From NCBI RefSeq assembly GCF_041146395.1, contig NC_090983.1:62813501-62877500 (forward strand): DNA of 64,000 nucleotides. Reading direction: 5' to 3'. Below the pieces are notes generated by a model. The model searched no databases. It saw only the letters and a program-made list of their open reading frames with translations, and had not been told where the DNA came from. Shown in pieces: positions 49,320-61,085 of the stretch. The translations under genes were made by a program, and so were the position numbers. The stretch is from Eulemur rufifrons. Taxonomy: Eukaryota > Chordata > Mammalia > Primates > Lemuridae. Position 1 is the stretch's first letter, and each line of letters opens with the position of its first letter.

Positions 49320-49686
49320 TGTTAGTATGCCATAACAAAATACCTGAAAGTAGGTAATTTATTAAGAGCAGAAATTTTATTTCCTCACTGTTCTGAAAGA
49401 TGAGAAGTCCAAGATCAGGCACTGGCAGGTTCAGCATCTAGCGAGGGCCCCAATCTCTGCTTCCAAGATGGCGCCTTGAATGCCGTGTCCTCACATGGTG
49501 CGGGGACGAAAGGGCAAAAGGGACTGAACTCACTCCCTCAAACCCTCTTAAAAGGGCACCAATCCTACCCATGAGGACAGAGCCCTCATGGCTTAATCAC
49601 TTTCTAAAGGCCCCACCTCTTAGCACTGTTGAATTGGGGATTAAGTTTTAACATAAATTTTGGAGAGGAAACAAACATCCAAACCA
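49320..49686 (-). mobile_element. MaLR (MST/MLT1-type) solitary LTR, minus orientation
   Basis: Read on the minus strand it begins tggtttggatgtttgtttcc, contains aagaggtggggcctttagaa and catgagggctctgtcctcat, and ends ..ttaataaattacctac, ggtattttgttatggcatac. This is the standard order of ERVL-MaLR LTRs, with TG...CA ends. No internal region is attached, so it is a solo LTR. It sits between two Tigger pieces. Confidence 0.8.
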
Positions 49687-49691
49687 TAGTA

Positions 49692-50328
49692 CAGTTGATA
49701 CTCATTATTCATGGATTTCATATTTGTGAATTCAGCGACTTGCTAACATTTGTAACCCCAAAAGAATCAATGCTTGTGGCACTTTCACAGTCATTTGCAA
49801 ACATGCACAAAACAGTGAAATACTTGAGTCACTGGATACAAACATTCCTCATCAAGGTCCAACAGGACAATGTTCTGCCATCTTGTTTCGGCTCTCAAAC
49901 TGTTAATAGGAACAAGTGTCCTTTTGTAGTATATTTAGTGCCACATTTTTTTACAGGTTTGTGCTTTTTATTGGTGATTAAAATGGCCCCCAAGCATAGT
50001 GCTGCGGTGCTGTCTAATATTCTTAAACACAGGAAGGCTGTGTCTCAGAGAGAAAATAAGTTTATTAAATAAGCTTTGTTTAGGTACGAGTTACAGTGTT
50101 ATTGGTTATGAATTCAATGTTAATGAATCAGCAATGTATATTAAATAAGATGTCTTTAAACATAAATACACACAAAACAAGGCTTTGTATTGATCAGTTG
50201 ATGGAAACATAACAGAGACTGGAAGGCTAACCCTGTATTTCCTCTAGGAGCAATGGTTTGGTCTTCATTAATTCAGTGCTCATGACAACTTTATAGAAGT
50301 AATTACCACAAAAAATGAAAATCAACTA
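49692..50328 (+). mobile_element. Tigger-type internally deleted element
   Basis: Ends are cagttgatactcatt (left, after TA at 49690-49691) and, reverse complemented, tagttgattttcatt (right). Inside, at about 49981, ATGGCCCCCAAGCATAGTGC encodes a MAPKHSA-type start of the Tigger transposase N-terminal region, which quickly runs into stops. The rest of the transposase is absent, so this is a deletion derivative of a Tigger family. The 147-codon open frame at 49629-50072 arises by chance across LTR and transposon. Confidence 0.75.
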
Positions 50329-50849
50329 TGTCCTCAGTTGGCCCCGGGCTAGCAGAGGCCTTAATCCCTAGTTCTAACCTCAGGCTCAAGAGTAGAATCA
50401 CAAGCGGAATTGAAAGGAAGAATAACTGACATTAATATTCCAGCCATGGAGACTCTGAGGCACTGGATAATTTTGTGTATCTTTCTATGTGAGTCTATTC
50501 TGCAGATAGACTTGAGAACAACTTCCAAGGTGGTCACCTGGCTAATTTTACCACCGCAAAAAGGGTGCTTTGGTACTTCCTATCGGGGATCTTCTACAAG
50601 GTCAGTGTGTGTATTCAGGTAGGTAAAGCAATTGGAAAACAAGTTTTCTAGCATTCTTTGGGTCATCCTTTTATTTTAATATTCGAATAAAATGTGAGCT
50701 CCTGTAGCATTACCTTATTATAAATCAGAATTTTTTGATCCCTATCACTAAAAATATTTGAACATGGACCCCAATAAATATATATGTATTTATTTAGAAA
50801 GTTTTTACATGTACAACTATATCATAAAATACAACAAAAACTAAAAAGG

Positions 50850-50987
50850 TGTCTAGGGAATGGACACAATTGAAGCTCAGACTCGAGGGGATGGGGAGGC
50901 ATGGGCAATGTATATAGCCTGATCTTTTGTACCCCCATAATGAGCTGAAAAACAAACAAAAAATAAAAATAAAATAATAATAATAAA
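50850..50987 (+). mobile_element. Short L1 3' end insertion with 14-bp target duplication
   Basis: tgtctagggaatggacacaa ... gggcaatgtatatagcctga ... ttttgtacccccataatgag, then an A-rich tail. A perfect 14-bp duplication aaaaactaaaaagg flanks it (50836-50849, 50988-51001). It is the same L1 3' UTR family as the copy at 31.1 kb. A very short (about 140 bp) 5'-truncated retrotransposition event. Confidence 0.85.
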
Positions 50988-51001
50988 AAAAACTAAAAAG
51001 G

Positions 51002-51935
51002 ATCAGATGAATTAAGATTTTTAAGTATAATTTATAAAATTTGATACATTAATAATAAAAATATTTTCTAGTTAACAATGCTTCATTGTTTTTATTATCT
51101 TAGTTTAACCCTTTGTGATCTAGCAATTCAAAAGTTTCATTCAACTTATCTCAATTTTTGATTCCAATAACTCATTTTATAGCTCTCCTACTTCAAGACT
51201 TTGTCAGTTATAATTTGAGCAGAGGTGAAATAAAAATATTTAACAATTTCTATGGGATGGGTAATAAGTGATTATAACACTCCTCAATCAGAATGGACAC
51301 AGGCTGGGACATATAACCCCAACAAGTCTACCAACTAAACATCAACCATGATTGCAAGGTAAAAACAATGGCAGTCTAATTACATGTGACTACAGTTTGC
51401 TTTTAAGCATTTATTTTTAAAGAAGGTAAAAGAAGCATGATCTATGACTTTAAGGTAAAGGTACTGTTTTAGCAAAGACTTATCAAGTAAGTGTTTTTGA
51501 AACAACTTAAGCTATCAAAGAAGCATTTGAAAAATGAATGTTTGGAAAATTATCCATTGACGTGTGATTTTTTTTTTTTTTTGTTATGTGGAAAAACTTT
51601 CATATGTGCACACTTAAAACCAGAACTTTAATTGAATTGGTCGAAGGGACTGGGAAATAGATATCAAGATCTAATAAACTTAGCCAGAATTTCTTTTTCT
51701 AGTTTGGGCCTACTAATGTTTTCGAAATATATAGCTATGACACTATTCTTTTAATAAACTTTTCTGCTAAATCAGCCTACAAGTTTCTTATGAAAAGGAA
51801 TCCTCATTAAAGACTCAATTAAAAGGATATTATATAGTGTTTATATACACAACTAAATTATTTCCTTTACAAATTGTGCAGTCTTTGAGGACTGGCACCA
51901 TCTCTTATTATTTGCATAAACATACTGGGTTGCTG
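51002..51935. other. Intergenic sequence
   Basis: AT-rich, no recognisable element. A T-run lies at about 51568-51582. Confidence 0.4.
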
Positions 51936-52165
51936 TCACTTATTGAGCATGTGAACATGCCAGGCTGGTGCTAGGGCTTTATAGGCCATCTTTTGAACAA
52001 CCTTATGACATGGCACTGGGATCATTCTCATTTTACAACTGATGTTATTTGAGGTGATTTCCCTAATCACACAGTAATTAAGAGAGAGTGCTGAGATGTA
52101 AATCCAGATAGCCTGAGCTCAGAGTCTCTGTGCTTAATACACTCTATGCTGCTAGGTTAAGAGGA
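51935..52165 (-). repeat. MIR SINE (antisense)
   Basis: cacttattgagcatgtgaac, gtgctagggctttataggcc, cattctcattttacaactga, taatcacacagtaattaaga and aaatccagatagcctgagct: reversed MIR order. Confidence 0.75.
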
Positions 52166-52859
52166 TCTAACACTTTAAATGACACAGAGTAGGCCCTTTT
52201 TTGATGAAATTTGGTAAACAAATGAACGAATAGAACAATTCTAGAATTTTCTCATTAAACTAAATAATGGGCATTTTCTTTGAAAAAAAGACATTACTGC
52301 TATGTGTGGCCGTTAAATTTTAATGGCAGCTATGATTGTACTCCTTCTTAAATGTAGAAAACTCAAATGAAAAGTTGCATTTAGAAATGACACAGTTCAG
52401 TAGGATCTTCTATTTCAAAGAAGAAAGGAAACAGAAACTTTCATTTAAGAAACAATGAAGAAGATGAAAATGAAACCTATTAGAAGAGACTTGACAGAAG
52501 AAAACAACTATCCAAATGAAAAGCAGAAAATAAACTAAATCATAATGCAAATAATATAGATGAAGAAAAATGGATACATTTTGAGAGATTGTGACTTGAC
52601 TTTTGTTTCCTTAACCTTATTTTCTCCAGAAGGGGTCCTATCAAGATTATGGGAGATTCCTAAAAAAGAAGTTCCTTTCTATTTTCCCTCAGGCACTTCC
52701 ACTCATGCTCAATCCTTACCACCCAGACCTCATCCAACAGAGTGACTTTTACTTGAGAAAATAATATAAATTGTTGTTGATGTGTATTATGTGATGCTAA
52801 TAGTGAGGGTTAGATGAGGGTGACTACTTGGAAAATCAACATGTAATGTACATTATTAT

Positions 52860-53050
52860 CTAGATTTATCATGGTCTTCATAACATTTATCATCACCTGG
52901 CACATTGAATGTTTTTTTACTTATTATTTGTCTTCCCACTCCCATTAGAATGTGAGCTCTGTAAAAGTAGGAACTTTGTTAATTTTATTAATTGTACCTA
53001 GAACAGTGCTGGTCATATAATAGATACTTAATAAATATTTTTTAAATGAC
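52860..53050 (+). repeat. L2 LINE 3' end (sense)
   Basis: ttagaatgtgagctctgtaa, gtaggaactttgttaatttt, cctagaacagtgctggtcat, agatacttaataaatatttt: the L2 3' end. Confidence 0.8.
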
Positions 53051-53549
53051 CAAATGGATGAAAGATATAATTTGAATGCCAAACATTTAACCATCTTTGG
53101 TCAAATAGTAAACATTTGACCCTTTCTCTTCCAGGACAGCAAGTACATAGTGTTAAGAAAACGACATTAAGTGTTTTGATTGGTTGGTTGGCTTGTGCTT
53201 TAACATATTGAATATAACCCACAGGCAGCTGGGAGCTAGGCATATGTTTATGCAATAGCTCTAAAAGATATCTCCATAGACCTAATACCTAAAATTAATA
53301 ATTTGAATGCTTTTGTAGAACCATCTAATTTGATTCTCTTCTATCTGGGTACAAGGTCAACTCCTCCAATTAAGTAAAAAAAAAAAAAAAAAATTAGTTG
53401 TATTCCATGAAGAAACAGAAGAACAGTATAAATTAGGTCTACCTTCATGGCCAAGTTTCCATTTACTTCAACAATTTTCAACGTGTAATTGACACTAATG
53501 TCAAATTAGCTGCTAGAGAGCAACTCAAAACTCCTAGCAGGGAAATCAC

Positions 53550-53690
53550 TAAGGGCCTACTAGTTGTGAGTATTGTACTGGTTACTGTTTAAATATGACC
53601 CTTCTTCAAGCAGCTTACAATCCTTTGGGGTAGAAAAAGGAACTATATAATATAATTAGAGAATAAAATAAGACACCATGCCATAAAGCG
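53550..53690 (-). repeat. L2-like fragment (antisense)
   Basis: gggcctactagttgtgagta, ttcttcaagcagcttacaat: a weak reversed L2 3' match. Confidence 0.5.
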
Positions 53691-54183
53691 CTCATTTGGA
53701 TATTTTGTATTCCCCCAGTAAATACTCACCAAGACTCTATACCTCTATTACCCAGTCCAAAGCACCACCAGGTTTCCCTGGCCTACACAGGCCTGATTGA
53801 CTATGCTTTGCTAACAGATTACTTTTCCTAAATATGTCTTTCTGATAGCCTGAATGATCCCTCTATCGTTCATATAATTCTGGACCCTGAGGCTCCAATT
53901 AGTATACATATATACTACCATCCACAGTCACCGATGGCTGCAGAATGCCTTTTTAGTGAGTAGCAACCTTAAGGACTCACATTTATGTGGCTTCTGTGCT
54001 GAAATGAAGCTGCCATTTTTCAGCGTGAATGTTTTTTTTCCTCTCATGACATAGACAAATGTTGATGTTTACTACAAGTTGGTACATTAGTTGCTAATTA
54101 AGTTCCTAGCTGCTTCAGCCAAAACTTGCTGTATTGAATCCAAGAAAAGAATGGCAGCTATATCAAAAATAAGATGTTGGAGA

Positions 54184-54212
54184 TTTTGTTTTGTTTTGTT
54201 TTGTTTTGTTTT
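54184..54212 (+). repeat. (TTTTG)n microsatellite
   Basis: About five tandem TTTTG/GTTTT units in an otherwise unique segment. Confidence 0.85.
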
Positions 54213-54877
54213 ATTAAAGGAAAGTTGTATATTAAAGAATATAGGGAACTCACAGACTGGGAGACAGGAAACCTTCAGTCTTGGCTTCTCCCTAAGCTGA
54301 GCTGGTGATTAAAATCCCTCTGAATCCGTCACCACGTTCTGGTCAAAGTTATATGAATACTAGCAATCTAAGCATGAGGCAATAAAGTTATACTCACTTT
54401 TTCATACCCACGCCCAAATTCCCAGATGAACGAGTTGGTTCCTGGGAACCCCCAGGAGGTCAGGTTAATTTTAAGAAGGGTTTAGAGGTGACTTCCTCCT
54501 GGGGTCCTCCACATCCCTGGAGAGATGTCTCCTTAGCTTCATCTCTCCACCTGTCCCTTGCAGTCTCAGCACCCTGGCTGGGCCAGACCTGCCTGCACTT
54601 CCCAGAAGGAGGGTAACTCCTTCCTTTTCACTTCCCCATGGAAAGTCCCAAATCACATGCTTTCATGCCCTGCACATTGTAGCTGACAGTGAGTCTGATT
54701 GTTGAGGCAGAACCCCACTGGGAAGACAAAATGCCCGCGGGAGGAGCATTGCCAGAGAGAATTCCCTTTCCTTTTCGGTTTCCCACGGTGCGCTTAACCA
54801 AAGGCCTCACCTCACCGCCCCGACAAAAGGGTGGCTCCTCCCCTTGTAAACACACTCCCCTCCCAGCAGATTACGCT

Positions 54878-54887
54878 GGGAAAGTCC
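54878..54887 (+). promoter_or_regulatory. NF-kB-like site in IFIH1 promoter
   Basis: gggaaagtcc fits the GGGRNNYYCC pattern with one deviation. It lies 13 bp upstream of the ISRE core. Candidate only. Confidence 0.4.
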
Positions 54888-54895
54888 TGAGAAGA

Positions 54896-54912
54896 GAATC
54901 GAAACAGAAACT
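54896..54912 (+). promoter_or_regulatory. Tandem ISRE / IRF site of IFIH1
   Basis: gaatcgaaacagaaact contains a perfect ISRE core GAAANNGAAACT at 54901-54912, preceded by one more GAA half-site in register. It sits 15 bp upstream of the TATA box and about 330 bp before the start codon. IFIH1 is an interferon-stimulated gene activated through ISGF3/IRF factors, so this is the expected control element. Confidence 0.88.
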
Positions 54913-54926
54913 AGAGTCAGGCAAAC

Positions 54927-54933
54927 TATAAAA
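54927..54933 (+). promoter_or_regulatory. IFIH1 TATA box
   Basis: tataaaa, placing transcription start at about 54957-54965. The 5' UTR from there to 55243 is GC-rich and contains no upstream ATG. Confidence 0.7.
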
Positions 54934-55243
54934 ACTGCCAGGCAGAAAGCTGGACTCAGAGCTCCCCCAGAGAGTCAGCGGTGTCACCCGGCCCCGGCGC
55001 AGACCGCAGAGTCCAAAGGGGCGCGCCCGCCAGCCCGCACCTGCCCACCTGCCCAGGTGCGACCGCGCCTGCAGCTCTGGCCTGAGAGCCCTGCGGGGAA
55101 CCTTGTCGCTGTCAGGCACAGGGCGGCAGACCCTGCTCCCCCGAGTAAGCAGCGGACCGTGGCACACACATCTCACCCGTCCAGCGGAGAAAGCAACCTG
55201 ACCATCTACCTCGGAGAATCCTCTCCTCCTCTGAGAACGAAAG

Positions 55244-55696
55244 ATGTCGAATGAGTATTCTACAGACGGTAGTTTCCGCTACCTCATCTCGTGTTTCAGG
55301 GCCAGGGTGAAAATGTACATCCAGGTGGAGCCTGTGCTGGACTACTTGACCTTTCTGCCCGCAGACGTGAAGGAGCAGATTCAGAGGACAGTCGCCAACT
55401 CCGGGAACATGCACGCAGCTGAACTGCTTCTGAGCACCTTGGAGAAGGGGGCCTGGCCCCTTGGCTGGGCTCAGGAATTTGTGGAAGCCCTCCGGAGAGC
55501 GGGTAGCCCTTTAGCCGCCCGCTACATGAACCCCCAGCTCACCGACTTGCCCTCTCCATCGTGTGAGAACGCTCATGATGAATGCCTCCAACTGCTGAAC
55601 CTCCTTCAGCCCACCCTGGTGGACAAGCTTCTGGTTAGAGACGTCCTGGATAAATGCATAGAGGAGAAACTGTTGACAACTGAAGACAGAAATCGG
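55244..55696 (+). CDS. IFIH1: IFIH1 (MDA5) exon 1: CARD1 and start of CARD2
   Basis: First coding exon of the cytosolic double-stranded RNA sensor MDA5, an RIG-I-like helicase. Its two N-terminal CARDs nucleate MAVS filaments to induce type I interferon. The ATG at 55244 is the first in the transcript and has A at -3. 151 codons run from [20 protein letters not shown], through [20 protein letters not shown] and the [19 protein letters not shown] linker, to ..[18 protein letters not shown]1 covers about residues 7-97 and CARD2 starts near 110. The donor is cgg|gtaggt in phase 0. The frame stays open through the donor to 55822, but that tail is intronic. The sequence is close to human, with scattered substitutions in both CARDs. 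Helicase and C-terminal domains lie outside the window. Confidence 0.97.
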
Positions 55697-55954
55697 GTAG
55701 GTGTCAGTTCACATGGAGCTGGGCTTTTAGGCAGATTTTGTAATGCGAAGTTGCTTGTAGGTTTGCCCCATTCTAAATGTTCTTTGACTTCTTTAGGCAA
55801 ATCTGGTTCCCTCATTCTTTGAGAAGAGAATATCTAGCACTTAAAAACATAATTTTGGAAATTTTTACACAAAAGAGCTAATTTTATAATCCTTTCACTG
55901 AAATAAACTAAAGCAGGGTTAACTTTAGAATAGTAATGTAGACTAATATATAAC

Positions 55955-56150
55955 GTTTATTGAACACTTACTTTGTGCAATTAATATCATTTTCTAAATA
56001 TATTATTACAATTCATCTCGGAAATAACCCACTGCGGGTTATTCTAAGGTTATTAACTGCATTTTACAAATAAGAAAACTGAGACAGCTTAAGTAGTTTG
56101 CTCAAGGTCTCCCAGGAAGAACAGTAGCAGAGCTAAGAATTTAGATCTTG
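55955..56150 (-). repeat. MIR-like SINE (antisense)
   Basis: cgtttattgaacacttactt, gtgcaattaatatcattttc, gcattttacaaataagaaaa, ctgagacagcttaagtagtt, caaggtctcccaggaagaac: reversed MIR order, in IFIH1 intron 1. Confidence 0.75.
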
Positions 56151-56194
56151 ACGGGTGTTGAATTTTATTTCTTATTTAATGTAGTTCCATGGGA

Positions 56195-56447
56195 CAGGGG
56201 ACAGCAAACTATGGGCCATGGGCTAAATCCAGCCTGCTATGGGTGTTTGCAGGCCCACAAACTCAGAATGGTCATTAGAGTCAGTGTTCATAAAGAAAGT
56301 TTTATTGGAACATGGTCGTACTCATTTGTTTACATAATGTCTATGGCTGCTTTTTTGCTCCAAGGCCAGTTGGACAGAGATCATATGGCCTGCAAAGCCT
56401 AAATATTTATTATTTTGCCCCTTAGAGAAAAAGTATTCCAATCTCTG
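56195..56447. mobile_element. Non-autonomous hAT-Charlie-type element
   Basis: Begins caggggacagcaaactatgg, contains gttttattggaacatggtcg and gtttacataatgtctatggc, then tatggcctgcaaagcctaaa, and ends gaaaaagtattccaatctctg, a decayed inverted copy of the start. It is a well-known mammalian MER-type hAT element (exact name not assigned). The 8-bp duplication is no longer clear. Confidence 0.75.
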
Positions 56448-56503
56448 CCTTACATTATACATTTTGCCATTTAATCTTGTCCAAATGGGGAAATTACAAT
56501 AAT

Positions 56504-56504
<1 letters not shown>

Positions 56505-56536
<32 letters not shown>
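56505..56536 (+). repeat. (CA)16 microsatellite
   Basis: Uninterrupted CA dinucleotide run, likely polymorphic. Confidence 0.95.
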
Positions 56537-56539
<3 letters not shown>

Positions 56540-56541
<2 letters not shown>

Positions 56542-58640
56542 TCTTTAATCAAATGTCAGCATTCTCTGGGAATCAAAATTTAGAGAAAATTCATTGAAAA
56601 AATATGTTGCTAGTTGCAGTTTTTCATATTAGTGAAGGAATAGTGGATTTTTCTTAAGATGGCATTTCGACAGGGTGAATTTTATGGATAAATTTTACAG
56701 ATGACTTTACACTTAGTGTAATGTTAATTGTTTTTCAATGAGTGAAGATATACTGTGAAGTATATAAATGCTGACCTATCTGAATCTGACTTATTCAGGT
56801 TGCAAGTCAAAAGTCTTGTTTTGAAAGACATGTAGGTAAATAAACCTATGGCTAAAAGTGGAAGGCTTTGTCTATGTACCATGCTATGATTTTGACATTT
56901 TCTTTCTCTCTTTCTTTCTGATGCATCAGTTGTTTATATCTTCACTACAAAGTCCTGGGCATTTGATTGATTAGTTATAGCCAATGTGACTTGATCTTTA
57001 GTGACTCAAGTTAATGGTCTTTTGTAGACTTAGCAGCCACAGGATCTGTCCAAAGACCCAAACATGCATCTAATTTTGATGGCCAGTTTTCCCAACAAGT
57101 AAATTACTTTACACTGTTGTCTGTAATGTTTATGTCATTTTGTGTATTGAGAACCAGCTAGAACGCATTCTAGTAGTCCAGCTGGATATGACAAATGTGT
57201 ACATCACTGTGGCAGAATCTTAATTTGGAAGAAAGTATGCAGCCTTCAAGCCAGCTGGAGATGGAAGATGGCATTTCCAGCCACAGTAGCTGTTAGGAAG
57301 TCCAGAAGCAACAGAGTCCAGTAACACCACAAAGCTGTTTATGTTTGGTGGGTATGATGTCCCGATTGCCAGCGAAACAGCACTTCTCCTTATTTACTCT
57401 AAATACTTCTGCCTATCAGCATCACTTTTGTCTTGCCTGGATTGAATTTCCGCCAGCTAGATTTTATCCAAGTTCTTGATTCTGGCAAGCTTGGAGGCAG
57501 CTAGCAGTAATGCAAGGGATTTGACACAAAGAAGATATAGACTAAAGGGACTTTTGTGTGCTGGTAGCAGTTAAGGCCAAAGCAACCCCAATTCTCCCTC
57601 AGATTCACATTTCAAAGGAGGCCCTGAAAGACTGAGGAGCTATATATTTGAGACTCTCTAAGGAGCAATAGTGCCTCTGTGAGGGTCTGGAATATTTTTC
57701 ATTTGCATCATTTTACATAGATTATCAGTTGCAAAAACAAGCTATGGCGGATGATGGAAAGGAAGCACTATGTTTGGAAGAATCTATATTGATGTGGTGG
57801 TCATTGGTGAAATGGTTACCTTATTATAGCAGCAAAGCATGATGGGAAAATCATAGGACTTAGAAGGGAAACACATGGATTTGAGGTCTATCTTTGCTCT
57901 TTATTCTATGTGCTACCAAGTTATTTAAGCTCCATGGTAAGTTCACCCATGAAAATGAACATCATGATAATTTCTCTTCTTACAGTATTTTAGTCAACAT
58001 CAAATGAAAAGTAGTGTTTATGAAAAAGATCATAAATAAGAGCCATTTTGATATGATGATAATGCTGATTTTTATTATCATTCATCTGGTTACATTTCCT
58101 TGTAAATTTAAGGTTTCAGAGAATTTCCCATGTTGAAATTGAGATCTCCTTCTTAAAGTCTGCAGATTAAACTAATTTGAAGGAACAACTATATCTAGCA
58201 TCTTTAAGCTCCCAGAATTTAGCCAGGATTAGGATTAGGTATAAGGTTGGTGCTTTAAGAAGTATTGATTACTTGATTGACGGGTTGATTTGGAATTTAT
58301 TTCCAAATAGTTGCCTGGAATAGGAGTTAAAAACATATGAGGTATTGAATTACCTTGCCAGGCATTGGAGAATGAATGGATGATAAGCATAAGATCTCCA
58401 AATTCACTTTTTTGACAGTTTAAAATAATATTTAACTAAGTAATTAGGAGTTCTAAAGAATGATGTTTCTTTTCTTCCCCCCCCCCCACCCCCAGTGGAC
58501 ATTTTCTACTTTGGTGTTTTGATTTAAGATTCCCACTTTCATCTCCCAGCCCTTGTCCTTGATTACAGTAGGGCTTCTGAAAATGATTTTAGACTTAGTT
58601 TTGTGTCCAGCGAGTACCTAAAGAACCTATTTAATGGATT
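56540..58640. other. IFIH1 intron 1 sequence
   Basis: Mostly unique AT-rich sequence. A C-run (11 C) lies at about 58477-58487. At 57140-57550 the sequence is less AT-rich and may contain an ancient LINE piece (gccagctagattttatccaa), not assigned. At 57870-57990 there is a weak MIR-like fragment. Confidence 0.4.
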
Positions 58641-58647
58641 ATTGTAT

Positions 58648-58850
58648 TCACTCATTCGGTTTGAATTTATTGAGTGACATCTTTGTGCCAGAAGCCAGGC
58701 CAGTAGTGAAAAGTTAAGAGCAAACCACAGACACTGTCTGTGCTTTCATGGAGCTTGTGTTACAGTGTTAATCAGTATTCATTCTTCCAGTAAATAGTTT
58801 AAAAATGTCTACTGTAGGCACTATTCTAAATATTAGAGACTCAGCAATAA
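58648..58850 (-). repeat. L2 LINE 3' end (antisense)
   Basis: tttgaatttattgagtgaca, gacactgtctgtgctttcat, ggagcttgtgttacagtgtt: reversed L2. Confidence 0.7.
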
Positions 58851-59284
58851 ATAAGAGTCATTTTATAGATCATTGTAATAAAATGATCTGTAACAGTGAG
58901 GGAGTAACCCTGTACTGCCCTGCATCTCTTTTAGGATGCTTAGTGAACTTGGCACATCCATCAACTTAGATAGCCATGACCTCTGGAACAGAAATGATCA
59001 TCCAAACATTTCCATGATGTCTTAAAATCAATTTGAACAGCTGAAGAGAGGTGCATGATTCAGCCCTGAACAGTTCAAAGCATTAAACACCTATAGTCCT
59101 GGAGATCCCATACACCTTTCATTTACATAGGAGAACCAGAGATACCATGACTAGTCCAGTTAGAAACTTGAGTCTAGTTCTCCAGACATGAAGTTGAGTA
59201 GCCAAGTCAGTCTCCCCCAGCACACTCTATTGTCTGGAAAATTACGAAGGATAATAGGAAGGATAAGAACTTTGTTAGCAACTA

Positions 59285-59332
59285 TGTGTGTGTGTGTGTG
59301 TGTCTGTATACACACACACACACACACACACA
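59285..59332. repeat. (TG)n-(CA)n inverted microsatellite
   Basis: (TG)9 at 59285-59303, a short centre (ctgtata), then (CA)11 at 59310-59332. The two arms are complementary, so the tract can fold on itself. Confidence 0.92.
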
Positions 59333-59339
59333 TATATGA

Positions 59340-60560
59340 ATAATAAATTAGCTATGTCAGTGTGACAACAAATATTCATATGAGGTTTGCTTCTTAATTT
59401 ACTGTTATCTGAGAGTTGAACTCTGCTGAATTCAAAAATTATTGTTATATTTAAATAGCTATATAAGATTATTATAAAGGGAAGAAAGCTTTTTTATTAA
59501 ACTGTACAATTGTGTTGTTAAGCCAGTGCTTTATGGAAATATCATTGGTTTCTCCACTGATTTATATTGGAAAGAAAAAATATATCAAAGAATTTAAAAT
59601 GTGAAAGCATATTATCGAAAAATTCATTTTATTTTATATTCCATGAATTAGTTAACAATATACCCAGACTTCATAGTCATGAAAACATCCATCCATTTTT
59701 AACTTCATAGTCTGAGAAAACTTCCAGGGTGGGAATCATTTTATGTCTTGTTGGTGTCTCAAGTCTAAATATTCACCTCCTAGGAATTTCTATAATTGCA
59801 TTTATATTTTGGAATCTATAATCTTTACAATGTTTAAGGAGAACAGATTAAGTTAAAAACATTTATATAATTGCTTCAAAGGGAATTGATGGACTTTCTA
59901 GCACCAAAACTGGGAAGATTCCTTAAAAATTCAGAATCTTAATGAGACTGCTAAAATTGCATAGATATTATATGTAATTCCACTTTTAAATAATAAGAAT
60001 ACTTGTAGGAAATAATGGCAACATGATCATCAAATTCCTGGACTCTACAATGGCAAAGAAAGCTTAACAAATGTAATTCCACAGTAAAAATCAACTTAAT
60101 AGACTAGTAGTTGAAGAAAATTTAGTAGATAGAATATGCTTTGGGATTTTTAGTAAAAGTATTCATTACAGTGCCTCACTCATTCTTATTAGAGAAATAT
60201 TTTATGATTACTTCTGTCAGATATATTCAAAGCTGTTTATTAAAGGATGTGGTAAAAAGCAATGAGAACAATTGAGTTTAAAGAAGGTGCTGAGACCAGC
60301 CTTATTTACATTTATAGAAATTACTTCTTAAAATAGAAGATGATAATAAAGATATTATAAACACCAGAGAAGACAAAGATTTCCATTAGTATATTAATGA
60401 AGTTAGAGAAAAAGTAGAAAATGAGCAAGAATCTTTTTAGAAAATACTGTGGGGGAGATGGGCTGAAATCACCTAAAATTTATGAAGTCCAAAGAGTCAT
60501 TTTAACCACTTCTTGCCAGAAATGAACTTAAGATTGGGAAAAATTATTAGCTATAATTAT
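59340..60560. other. IFIH1 intron 1 sequence
   Basis: AT-rich, no recognisable element. Confidence 0.4.
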
Positions 60561-60564
60561 AGCT

Positions 60565-60775
60565 CAGGAAGTCAGGATTCAGCCTTCAAAGAAAATTGCC
60601 TGGGATCAAATTCCCCCTCTGTGACTTAGAACTACATTTGTGACCTTAAAGAGGTCATTAAACATCTTTGTGCTTTAGATTTCTCATCTGTAAAATGGGT
60701 TAATATTGATACCTACTTCTGGGGTACTGGGTTAATATATTCAAAGACCTTAGAACAGCATTAGTAACCATTAGT
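60565..60775 (+). repeat. MIR SINE (sense)
   Basis: ggatcaaattccccctctgt, gacttagaactacatttgtg, tctcatctgtaaaatgggtt, gatacctacttctggggtac: MIR order. Confidence 0.75.
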
Positions 60776-61085
60776 TACTAAGACTAAAATATCCTTTGAG
60801 TAGAGATCATACTGTATAGCATTCTCTACTAAATAGTGTCTGCTGGTGAGACATTTGTAAAGATGATTTTTCCCAGTCATCCATAATAATAGCTAACACT
60901 GAGTTTGTGCCAGACATTGTTGCAAAAATGCTAACAAATTCCTGATGTTAAAATGTTACAGAATATATTTATAGGACGAGAAACTATATAAATTTTGTAG
61001 GAAAGAACTAATCTACACTGACCAATACAAATTATACATGTGGAAGATTGCAAATGTTGAGAAGGACCTTTGATAATATCTAAGT

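Noticed and set aside
49629..50072. 147-codon open frame
   Set aside because: It crosses the end of a MaLR LTR and a Tigger derivative. Only its tail (MAPKHSA..) is transposase-derived, and it is truncated.
55606..55815. Minus-strand frame opposite IFIH1 exon 1
   Set aside because: Shadow of the sense coding exon.
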